From the NCBI RefSeq assembly GCF_008042275.1, contig NZ_RDBK01000043.1, positions 1,026,046 to 1,073,051 of the forward strand: a stretch of DNA of 47,006 bases, read 5' to 3'. Source of the DNA: Streptomyces sp. OR43 (lineage in GTDB: Bacteria; Actinomycetota; Actinomycetes; Streptomycetales; Streptomycetaceae). Positions 6,605 through 13,776 of the stretch are shown here, in pieces. The notes under the pieces are model-generated. The model saw nothing but the letters and a program-made list of their open reading frames with translations. It was not told where the DNA came from and searched no databases. Position numbers and translations under genes: made by a program. Positions within the stretch are counted from its first letter, which is position 1. The number at the start of each line of letters is the position of its first letter.

Positions 6605-8278
6605 TTACTCGGCCTCGGACTTCTCGTCCGGGGCCGTTTGCGTGAGCGGTGCGTGAGCGGACGGGGAGTTGATCTCCCGGATTTTCCCCAACGGATCAGC
6701 ACCATCCGGCACGGCTTCCGCGTCGGCAGACTCCGCGTCGTCGGGCTCAGCCTCCGCTTCGGGAACGGTGTTCTCGGGGGTTGCGCGCGCTCGCGGCACG
6801 AGCCGGGCCGCAGCCTCTGCGATTGCCAGATCCGCTTCGGGGAGCAGGCTCGTGTACGTGTCCGACGTGATGGTGATCGAGGAGTGACCGAGCATCTCCT
6901 GGATGTCCTTCAGGCCGGCACCGGCCGCGTGAGCCAGGGTGGCGGCACCGTGACGGAGGTCGTGGAGCCGGATCGGCGGTAGACCGAGTTCCTCGTGCAG
7001 TTCGATGAACCGCCGCGTGACGTTGGCAGGGTGGAGCAGTTCTCCGTTCTCACGGGTGAAGACCCTTCCGGTCTCCACCCAGGCGCTCTCCCACTCCTTG
7101 CGGTCCTTGTCCTGCTGGGCACGGTGCCGTGTCAGGGCCTGGACCGTGTCGGAGTCGAGGGCGATGGTGCGCGCTCCGGCGTCCGTCTTCGGATCGTCCT
7201 CGTACACCTCCCAGCCGTTCACCACGAGTTGCTTGGCGACCGTGAGGAGCCCGGCGTCCAGGTTCGTGTCGGTCCACCTCTGACCGCACGCCTCGCCTCG
7301 CCGAAGTCCGCGGAAGGCGACCAGGTGAAACAGCGCGTACAGCCGGTCCTCGGCTACATGGTCGAGGAAGAGCCCGGTGTGTTCCGGCGTCCAGACCATC
7401 ACCGGCGAGGGCTTCTCTCCGGTGCGCTTCCAATGGAGGATGCGCTCCTCAGTCCACACAAGCGCCTTGGGGCGCCTGCCGGCCTCCAGCTCGACGTGGG
7501 CGGCCGGGTTGAAGGTGATCAGCTGCTGGGCGATCGCCGCGTTCAGCGCTGCCCGCAGTGTGGAGCGAACACGTTGCCGCGTCGCCGGACCGACAATGCG
7601 GCGGTAGGGATCCATCTCGGCGATGGCCGCTTTCATCGCCTTACGGCGGGCGCGGGGCTCGCGCCCCTTCCAGGCAATCTGTGCGAGATCCTCGAACGCC
7701 TTGCGTCGTGCGGCGTTCCCCTCGGCGATCTCGACGTTGGCCTCGGCTATGGCCTCGAACATCTCCGAGAGGTGAGTGACCCGAAGGCGGTCGAGCCGTA
7801 CGTGCCCGATGCGCGGCTGAAGGTGGACGCGGATATTGCTCTCGTCGCGGCTGATTGCACTCTGCCGCCCCTTCTTGCCCGCCAGCCAGATGTCCAGCCA
7901 CTCGCCGACCGTGAGGCGGCTGGTGAGGTCCAGGCCGTGGCTCAGGCGCCGACGGGTCGCCTCGATGTCCGGCAGCGGAGCCTTCTCGTCTGCCACTTTC
8001 TCCAGCAACTCGGCGATCTGATCGAGACCTTCGGAGTCGTCGGTGTCGGCAAGGCCGAGAAGGGCGCGTATGTGGTCGAGGTCGGCTTGGGCGGCCTTGA
8101 GGCTCTCGTAGCCGGCACGGCTGAAGGATCGGCGGGTTCCGTCGGCTCGGGGTGGGAGCTCCTGGCGTACGGAGTAGGAGCCGTGCTTGCGGCTGGTGAG
8201 CTTGGGGCACTTCTTGCCGAGCGGCTTGCCGGTCTCGGCGTCGCGGCAGTAGCAGCGGCGGTGGGTGGATCCCTTCAA
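6605..8278 (-). CDS. int: Tyrosine site-specific integrase
   Basis: The 557-residue protein has a basic Cys-containing N-terminus (RRCYCRDAETGKPLGKKCPK), an Arg-Gln-rich AP2-like arm-binding region, a SAM-like core-binding domain (about 120-255) and a catalytic domain (about 290-490). The catalytic set is visible: R326 in GLRRGE, H439 and R442 in HDLRHG, H465 in LGHSS and Y475 in SDTYTSLL. It would catalyse integration and excision at the adjacent tRNA-Arg fragment. Its ATG overlaps the stop of the XRE regulator gene by ATGA, so the two are co-translated. The C-terminal 60 residues are acidic and low complexity. All catalytic residues are present, so it looks functional even though its element is truncated. 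Confidence 0.95.
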   Translation of the reverse strand: MKGSTHRRCYCRDAETGKPLGKKCPKLTSRKHGSYSVRQELPPRADGTRRSFSRAGYESLKAAQADLDHIRALLGLADTDDSEGLDQIAELLEKVADEKAPLPDIEATRRRLSHGLDLTSRLTVGEWLDIWLAGKKGRQSAISRDESNIRVHLQPRIGHVRLDRLRVTHLSEMFEAIAEANVEIAEGNAARRKAFEDLAQIAWKGREPRARRKAMKAAIAEMDPYRRIVGPATRQRVRSTLRAALNAAIAQQLITFNPAAHVELEAGRRPKALVWTEERILHWKRTGEKPSPVMVWTPEHTGLFLDHVAEDRLYALFHLVAFRGLRRGEACGQRWTDTNLDAGLLTVAKQLVVNGWEVYEDDPKTDAGARTIALDSDTVQALTRHRAQQDKDRKEWESAWVETGRVFTRENGELLHPANVTRRFIELHEELGLPPIRLHDLRHGAATLAHAAGAGLKDIQEMLGHSSITITSDTYTSLLPEADLAIAEAAARLVPRARATPENTVPEAEAEPDDAESADAEAVPDGADPLGKIREINSPSAHAPLTQTAPDEKSEAE

Positions 8279-8955
8279 GGGCGTTCCTCCGTGGTGGTAT
8301 CGGGGGCCGATTCGGGCGGGTCGACGTCGTGGAGTGCGGGTGGGAGGTCGGGTGGGGTCGCTCCGTCGTCGAGGAGGTCTCGACGGAGGTGGCGGAGCTT
8401 GTACTTGGCCGAGATGGCCTGGTCGGCGTACTCGGTCCGTTTTCGTTCGGCTTCTTCCTGTTGGGCGCGGCTGGTTGCCGTCTTGGCCGCGAACCGTGCC
8501 TGCTCCTCTTCGTCAAGCGCTGCTAGGGCGGTGCGTACGAGGCTCGTGTGGGCTTCGAAGTCGGGCACGAGACCCAGGTCGCGCCCGAAGACTTCCTGTT
8601 CGCCGGAGAAGCGACGCAGGGCGTCCCAAGTGGGGACGAGGCTCTGGAAGGGGAGCTCCTGGGTCTCCTCGACGTAGCCGACCGGGAAGATCAGGCAGGC
8701 GGGGTACGTCTCCAGGGCGGCGGCTAGGACCAAGACGTCCACCAGCGGCAGTCCGGCCCTGCGGCCGGACTCCATGTTGGCGATCACATTGCGCGGGATC
8801 GGGTGCCCGAGCTGCTCGCACCGGTCGGCCAGCTCCTGCGCGCTCCACCCCATCTCCTTTCGCCTGCGGCGGACTTCGCCGGCCACGTTTGCCTGAACCC
8901 GGTCCACCCACTCCGGGAAGTTGTCCGCTTCATCATCCACACGGCGTTGTGTCAT
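8275..8955 (-). CDS. XRE-family (Cro/C1-type) regulator coupled to integrase
   Basis: The 226-residue protein has a helix-turn-helix at about residues 20-80 (VRRRRKEMGWSAQELADRC, then a recognition helix ending VIANMESGRR) and a helical, Glu/Arg-rich C-terminus. Its stop overlaps the integrase start, so it is well placed to control integrase. The start at 8955 has no Shine-Dalgarno sequence. TAATGT (8967-8962) sits 6 nt before the ATG, which suggests a leaderless mRNA. A palindrome spans the start codon, so the protein probably represses its own operon. Confidence 0.85.
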   Translation of the reverse strand: MTQRRVDDEADNFPEWVDRVQANVAGEVRRRRKEMGWSAQELADRCEQLGHPIPRNVIANMESGRRAGLPLVDVLVLAAALETYPACLIFPVGYVEETQELPFQSLVPTWDALRRFSGEQEVFGRDLGLVPDFEAHTSLVRTALAALDEEEQARFAAKTATSRAQQEEAERKRTEYADQAISAKYKLRHLRRDLLDDGATPPDLPPALHDVDPPESAPDTTTEERP

Positions 8956-8964
8956 TTAGACACA
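8948..8964. promoter_or_regulatory. Palindromic operator over XRE start codon
   Basis: TGTGTCATTTAGACACA is a perfect 6-5-6 inverted repeat covering the ATG (8955-8953) and the putative -10 TAATGT of the XRE-int operon. An XRE dimer bound here would block transcription initiation. Confidence 0.6.
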
Positions 8965-9049
8965 TTAGCTTGTGGATCCTGATTGGTAGCTGCCTGGAGC
9001 CGGACGTGATGCCCGCGTTCGCCGACGGCTGTACCGAAAGGCATGGCGC

Positions 9050-9280
9050 ATGCGCGAAAACAGCACGGAGGGGTCGCCGAAGGGGATGAGCCGGGAGGAC
9101 CTGCTAGCCCTTCCAGTAGCCATTGACCTCGAAACCAGCAACCGCGCCCTTGGGCTCGGGCGGAGCAAGGGCTATGAGCTGGCGAAGCGCGGGGCGTACC
9201 CGTGCAAGGTCTTGCGACTGGGCAACGCCTACCGGGTCGTGACCGCGGATCTGCTGGATCTGCTTGGGCTGGCCGCATGA
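9050..9280 (+). CDS. Excisionase-like small HTH DNA-binding protein
   Basis: The 76-residue protein carries LETSNRALGLGRSKGYELAK followed by a wing ending VLRLGNAYRVVTADLL, the helix-turn-helix pattern of MerR-like excisionases and HTH_17 proteins. Divergent placement from the integrase operon agrees with a recombination directionality factor. The start is uncertain: ATG 9050 has AAAGG 8 nt upstream, while in-frame ATG 9086 (MSREDLLALPVAIDLE) resembles the usual start of such proteins but has its purine run directly against the codon. Confidence 0.72.
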   Translation: MRENSTEGSPKGMSREDLLALPVAIDLETSNRALGLGRSKGYELAKRGAYPCKVLRLGNAYRVVTADLLDLLGLAA

Positions 9281-9363
9281 AAAGGCAGCAGGCTAGCAAA
9301 CCATTCTGCGTTGAGCTGACACAGAATCGCTGGACTGTTGCCGGGTGTGGCCGTACGGTCCGT

Positions 9364-9378
9364 GTTCCCTCAGGGAAC
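9364..9378. repeat. 7-1-7 inverted repeat upstream of DUF3631 gene
   Basis: GTTCCCT and AGGGAAC form a perfect inverted repeat with a single central base, 5 nt before a larger hairpin. The short loop makes it a better DNA-binding site than an RNA hairpin. Confidence 0.4.
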
Positions 9379-9383
9379 AAAGT

Positions 9384-9413
9384 GGGCCTCCGGCGATGCA
9401 ACGCCGGAGGCCC
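9384..9413. terminator. Perfect 12-bp hairpin upstream of DUF3631 gene
   Basis: GGGCCTCCGGCG pairs perfectly with CGCCGGAGGCCC around a 6-nt loop, 82 nt before the GTG start of the DUF3631 gene. It follows the excisionase-like gene and either terminates that transcript or attenuates readthrough. The size matches the hairpin at 2281-2310 but the stem sequence differs. Confidence 0.55.
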
Positions 9414-9495
9414 GAGCAACCCCGATCGGCCCTGCAAGAACCAACCCGGCGGCAAGGGCGCGCAAGCCCACCACCGCCAGACGAGGAGCTGCCCA

Positions 9496-10341
9496 GTGGA
9501 ACCAGAGAACCCCAAGGACTATTCCGAGCCCGCCAAGGCGAGCTGGCCCACGACCGCCATCCCTGGTCGGCCAGGTGCCCACCTGGGCGCCGCCCAGCCC
9601 GTGGACACCGATCCGGGCCTGACCGGCGGTTCGGCCGCCGATAGCGCCGCTGAGGCGCAGGCGCCGAGCGGGCTGGAGGACGTCCCCGATGCGGAGCCGA
9701 CGCAGGGCTCCGTGCTGCTGGATGAACTGCACTCGCAGATAGCCCAGTTCGTGATCCCGCCGTCAGCGGAGGCGCTCGATGCGATCGCCTTGTGGGTGGT
9801 GGCCACGCACCTGCAGACCGCGTGGCAGCACGCGCCGCGTCTGGCGGTGGTGGGGCCGGAGAAGCGGTGCGGCAAGTCGCGGCTCCTGGACGTGTTGACC
9901 GAGACGGTCCATGAGCCGATGCTGACGATCAACACCACGCCGGCGGCGATCTTCCGTTCGATCACCGAGGAGGAGCCGCCGACGCTTTTGGTGGACGAGG
10001 CAGACACCATTTTCGGTACGCCGAAGCAGGCGGAGCGGAACGAGGAGACGCGTGGCCTGCTCAACGCCGGTCATCAGCGAGGGCGTTACGTGACTCGGGT
10101 CGTCGGTAACGACCACACCCCGCACAAGTTCGCCACCTTCGCCATGGCGGCCATCGCGGGGATCGGCAACCTGCCCGACACGATCATGGACCGGTCGGTC
10201 GTGATCCGGATGCGTCGACGGGCCGAAGGGGAGAAGGTGAAGCCCTTCCGCTCCCGCCGTGACATTCCTGCCCTGCACGAACTGCGTGACCGGGTCAACG
10301 CGTGGGCCGGTCCGCTTCTGGAGGAGGCGGTCACCGGGGTG
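9496..10341 (+). pseudogene. DUF3631-type P-loop ATPase, 3' truncated
   Basis: The frame starts at GTG 9496 with GAGGAG 8 nt upstream. About 75 residues of Pro/Ala-rich linker precede a domain like DUF3631 of AICE replication/primase-associated proteins, with a P-loop GPEKRCGKSRLL, a Walker B-like LLVDEAD and a conserved FATFAMAAIAGIGNLPDTI region. Family resemblance is lost after LLEEAVTGVP at about 10,341. The frame then runs antisense into the ABC permease gene and stops at 10,536. The C-terminal third expected for this family is missing, so a deletion joined the element to the chromosome here. The product is probably inactive. Confidence 0.7.
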
Positions 10342-10418
10342 CCTTTCGGGGTTCGGCTCGGGGCGTCGGTGCGGTGGGTGCGGGGGAGGTGCGGGACCGT
10401 GGTTGTTCTCGGCCCGGG

Positions 10419-11249
10419 TCAGCCGAGCTTGAGACTGCTGACGAAGAAGCGCTGCGCGGAGAAGAACAGGACGACGGTCGGCAGGGAGACGAGCAGCGCC
10501 CCGCCCAGCACGACCGGCGGCCCGACATTGGAGTAGTTGCCCTGGAGCTCCGCGAGCGCGGCCATCACCGGGCGGATGTTGCGGCTGGTGGACAGGGTGA
10601 TTCCGAAGAGCAGGTCGTTCCAGACGGCGACGAACTGGAAGACGAACGCGGCGACCATCGCGGACCTGGAGAGCGGCACATGGATCTGCCAGAAGACGCG
10701 CCACCAGGACGCGCCGTCCAGCCGCGCCGCCTCGATCACCTCACCGGGCAGCGTCTGGGCGAAGTTGCGCATGATGAAGTACGCGAACGGGATCGCCACC
10801 GCGACATAGACCAGGAACAGACCGATCTGCGCGTCGTAGAGGCCGGTGCTCGCGTAGGCGAGGAACAGCGGCCGCAGAAAGACCTGGAGAGGCAGCAGCG
10901 TGCCCGAGTAGATCAGCCAGAACCACAGGGTCTTGTGCTTCACGGGCATGATCACGGTGGCGAACGCCGCGGTCGTGGCCACCACGATGGCCGCGGCCGA
11001 GCTGGTCACCGCGTACAGCAGGCTGTTGCCCATCGCGGGGCCGAGCCTCGCCCGTGTCCACGCCTGCGACATGTTGTCGAACAGGCCGAAGCCCCCGTGC
11101 GGCAGCCAGTGCGGGCTGCCACCGTACTCGGCGGCCGGCACCAGGGCGTTGACCACCAGCAGCCAGGTGGGCACGGCCCAGAGAAGTGAGACGAGGACCA
11201 GGACCGTGTTACGGACGGCGGTTCCGGCGGAGATGCGGCGGGTGGGCAT
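10419..11249 (-). CDS. Carbohydrate ABC transporter permease (MsmG/MalG type)
   Basis: The 276-residue protein starts MPTRRISAGTAVRNTVLVLV, has six predicted membrane helices and carries the EAA loop as EVIEAARLDGASWWRVFWQI, the site that contacts the ATPase. The C-terminus AQRFFVSSLKLG is typical of sugar permeases of the CUT1 family. It lies 2 nt after the first permease gene. It should form a heterodimeric channel importing oligosaccharides. No ATPase gene is present, and in Streptomyces such importers use the shared ATPase MsiK. Its 3' end lies about 80 nt from the end of the truncated mobile element. Confidence 0.9.
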   Translation of the reverse strand: MPTRRISAGTAVRNTVLVLVSLLWAVPTWLLVVNALVPAAEYGGSPHWLPHGGFGLFDNMSQAWTRARLGPAMGNSLLYAVTSSAAAIVVATTAAFATVIMPVKHKTLWFWLIYSGTLLPLQVFLRPLFLAYASTGLYDAQIGLFLVYVAVAIPFAYFIMRNFAQTLPGEVIEAARLDGASWWRVFWQIHVPLSRSAMVAAFVFQFVAVWNDLLFGITLSTSRNIRPVMAALAELQGNYSNVGPPVVLGGALLVSLPTVVLFFSAQRFFVSSLKLG

Positions 11250-11251
11250 GC

Positions 11252-12193
11252 TCAAGCGCCTTTCGGGGTCAGCTGGCGCCGCAGATACAGCCAGGAGGCC
11301 AGCAGCACGATGACGGTGAGGACGACGGCGACCGCCGCCCCGGCGCCGGGACGCAGCGCGAGGAACGTCTCCTGGTACATCGAGACCGCGAGCGTCTCGG
11401 AGTTGCGGCCGGGACCGCCCTGGGTCAGCACCCAGATGAGGTCGAACGACTTCAGCCCGTTGACCAGGCTGCTGCCGACCACGATGACGGACACGGTCCG
11501 CAGCTGGGGCATGACGACGTACCAGAACTTCCGCAGGCCGTCGGCGCCGTCGAGGGACGCCGCCTCCAGGGTCTCCGGAGGGATGGTCTGCAGACCGACC
11601 AGAAAGAGGATCACGGCCACGCCGGTGGACTGCCAGGTGTTGGCGACGATCATGACGAGGGTGTTGCCCGGCCATTCGAGGAGCCAGCCCTGGGCGAACG
11701 AGCCGAGACCGAGTGCCTGGAGGGCCTGGTTCGCCGCGCCGTCCGTGGTGAGGACGAAGTTCCACACGACGGCCACGGCGGATCCGGAGATCGCGTACGG
11801 CAGGACCACGAGGAGGCGCGCCACCCGGGACCATCCGGACTGGTTGGTCATGACCGCGATGCCCAGGCCCAGGACCAGCGGCAGGGCGACCGTGCCGACC
11901 ACCCACATCAGGGTGTTCTCGATGGACTTCGCGAGAACCGGATCGCTGAGGAACAGCCCGTAGTTGGTGAGCCAGGTGAAGGAGGAGACACGGCCGTCGC
12001 CGAAGAAGCTGCGGTACAGCGTCACCGCGAACGGGGTGAGGAGCAGTGCTGCGACGAGCAGGACGGCGGGTGCCAGGAAGCCGGCTCCGGCCAGCCTGTC
12101 CTTCAGCCTGCGCGGGGGTGTGCGGACGGGGGGTACGGGCGGCCTCACGGGTGAAGGAGCCGCCGTGGGGCGCCTGTCGACTGCCGATGTCAT
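11252..12193 (-). CDS. Carbohydrate ABC transporter permease (MsmF/MalF type)
   Basis: The 313-residue protein has a Pro-rich cytoplasmic N-terminus, six predicted membrane helices and the EAA motif ETLEAASLDGADGLRKFWYV. The sequence LTQGGPGRNSETLAVSMY is a hallmark of the F-type sugar permease. The ATG at 12193 overlaps the TGA of the binding-protein gene (ATGA), so translation is coupled. With the following permease and binding protein it forms a CUT1 importer whose likely substrate is a mannoside, judged from neighbouring mannosidase and mannose isomerase genes. Confidence 0.9.
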   Translation of the reverse strand: MTSAVDRRPTAAPSPVRPPVPPVRTPPRRLKDRLAGAGFLAPAVLLVAALLLTPFAVTLYRSFFGDGRVSSFTWLTNYGLFLSDPVLAKSIENTLMWVVGTVALPLVLGLGIAVMTNQSGWSRVARLLVVLPYAISGSAVAVVWNFVLTTDGAANQALQALGLGSFAQGWLLEWPGNTLVMIVANTWQSTGVAVILFLVGLQTIPPETLEAASLDGADGLRKFWYVVMPQLRTVSVIVVGSSLVNGLKSFDLIWVLTQGGPGRNSETLAVSMYQETFLALRPGAGAAVAVVLTVIVLLASWLYLRRQLTPKGA

Positions 12194-13506
12194 GATTCGT
12201 CCTTGTTCCAGGCGGCCCATTCCTTGGAGGCCCGGCTCGCCATGCTGCGCAGCGTCGCCTCCGCTGACATGGCCTGTGTCATGAAGGCGCCCAGGTCGTC
12301 GGTGTTTCCCTGCATGAGGTTGGGCGGCCCGGACTGTCCGTAGCGGGGCAGCTCGGTCCAGTGCTCGCGCAGGGCCCTCTTCCTGAGGCGGGCGAGTACC
12401 GGGTTGGAGGTGACCGCCCGCGGGTTGGCCGAGCCGTCCTGGAGGAAGTCGGTCCACACCCGCTGGACCGAGGGGTTCAGCCAGTTGCCCGCGTTGGCCA
12501 TGGCGGCGTCGTGCGACACGGCCTTCCCGGGCACGGCGAGGACGCCCGCCTCGGTGATCACGGATCGCTTCGTGGAGGAGTCGACCGGAGGCAGGACGAA
12601 GGCGTCGAAGCCCTCTCCCGGCTTCATCCCGGCCGCCGCCAGGCCCTGCGACTGCCAGGAACCGTGCAGGAACATGCCGACCTTGCCGGTCTTCAGCGCG
12701 GCGGGACCGTTGTTCTGGTCGAAGTCGGCCGGGGTCATCCAGCCCTTCTTCATGAAGTCCTGCCAGATCTGCATGGCCTTGTGCGCCTGCGGATCGGTGT
12801 ACCGGGCCCGGCCCGCGATCAGGTCGGCGTAGAAGACCGGATCGACCTTGCTGATGAGTTCCTCGAACCACTCGTACGCGGGCCAGTTGCCGCTCTGTGT
12901 GGCGACGAACGGGGTGACGCCGGACTTCTTGAGCACCTCCGCGTTGTGAAGCAGCTCTTCCCATGTCTCAGGCGCCCGCAGCCCGTGCTGGTCGAACACC
13001 TGCGTGTTGTAGAAGAGCACGTAGTACGACTGGTAGAGCGGCACCCCGTACACGGCCCCCCGGTAGGACATCGCGTCGCGCAGGGATCTGGTCACCCAGC
13101 CCTTGCGCTCGTACGCGTCCCAGATCCCGGTCAGGTCGCTGAGGCTGCCGGTGCGCGCGAGTTGCTTGAGGTTGTAGCCCGACTGCCACTTGATCAGGTC
13201 CGTCGCCTTGGTCGTCTGCAGGGAGATCTGCGTGACCTGGGTGTAGGCGGTGGGGTTCGGGTTGGACAGCGGGCGCAGCGCGTACCCGGTGAGCTTCTTG
13301 AGCTCGCGCCCGGCTGCGACGTATCCCGCGTCCCAGGTCGCGTTGTCGTTGGCCAGTGACGTCGTCCCCGGTATCGAGGCCGTGCTGTCGCCCCGTGCGC
13401 AGCCTCCGGCCAGCGCGGCCGCCGCGCCGGCCCCGAGGCCCGCCAGCACGGTGCGCCGGCGGAGCGGGTGAGACGACTGCTCTGTCGTCTCGCCGGTTGA
13501 TCTCAT
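12190..13506 (-). CDS. Extracellular solute-binding lipoprotein (family 1, sugar)
   Basis: The 438-residue protein has a Tat-like signal with RRR at residues 16-18, a hydrophobic stretch and a lipobox LAGGC with C36, so it should be exported and lipid-anchored outside the membrane. The body is a typical sugar-binding fold, with GVPLYQSYYVLFYNTQVF near residue 165 and KVGMFLHGSWQSQG near 280. AGAGGGAAG lies 8 nt before the ATG at 13506. It is the first gene of the importer operon, transcribed away from the mannose catabolic genes. Specificity for oligomannosides is inferred from context. Confidence 0.9.
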   Translation of the reverse strand: MRSTGETTEQSSHPLRRRTVLAGLGAGAAAALAGGCARGDSTASIPGTTSLANDNATWDAGYVAAGRELKKLTGYALRPLSNPNPTAYTQVTQISLQTTKATDLIKWQSGYNLKQLARTGSLSDLTGIWDAYERKGWVTRSLRDAMSYRGAVYGVPLYQSYYVLFYNTQVFDQHGLRAPETWEELLHNAEVLKKSGVTPFVATQSGNWPAYEWFEELISKVDPVFYADLIAGRARYTDPQAHKAMQIWQDFMKKGWMTPADFDQNNGPAALKTGKVGMFLHGSWQSQGLAAAGMKPGEGFDAFVLPPVDSSTKRSVITEAGVLAVPGKAVSHDAAMANAGNWLNPSVQRVWTDFLQDGSANPRAVTSNPVLARLRKRALREHWTELPRYGQSGPPNLMQGNTDDLGAFMTQAMSAEATLRSMASRASKEWAAWNKDES

Positions 13507-13614
13507 GGGTTCACTTCCCTCTGGATCCCGGCGGGATCCGTGGCTCTGGGGTGCGGTGCGGAGATCCACCGGATGCGCGTGCGTCGTTCGTCTCCGCGCT
13601 CCGGGTTGCCAGGA

Positions 13615-13628
13615 TGTTAACGACACCA
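13615..13628. promoter_or_regulatory. LacI-type operator candidate 1
   Basis: TGTTAACGACACCA shares 12 of 14 bases with the site at 13726-13739. Both resemble imperfect palindromes centred on CG, typical of LacI-family regulators. It is near the importer operon start. Confidence 0.55.
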
Positions 13629-13725
13629 CGAGATCGAAACAAGGGTTTCTCTTCCAATCCGACAGATCCGCACTTCAGCCCGGTGCTCCACGGGCCATTG
13701 CTCGGCACACCTTGTTCGGACTGAA

Positions 13726-13739
13726 TGTTATCGATACCA
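13726..13739. promoter_or_regulatory. LacI-type operator candidate 2
   Basis: TGTTATCGATACCA lies 38 nt before the isomerase start codon. Its core TTATCGATA is nearly palindromic. The 111-bp spacing from candidate 1 would allow one regulator to control both divergent operons; the LacI protein at 16468-17484 is the obvious candidate. Confidence 0.6.
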
Positions 13740-13776
13740 TGCACGTGCTTGCCGGTCCTCGTCCTCAGGAGCATCT

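Noticed and set aside
10342..10418. Search for a second tRNA-Arg fragment as right-hand att site of element B
   Set aside because: No TTCGAAT T-loop or acceptor strand was seen, so the border is a deletion rather than an att junction.
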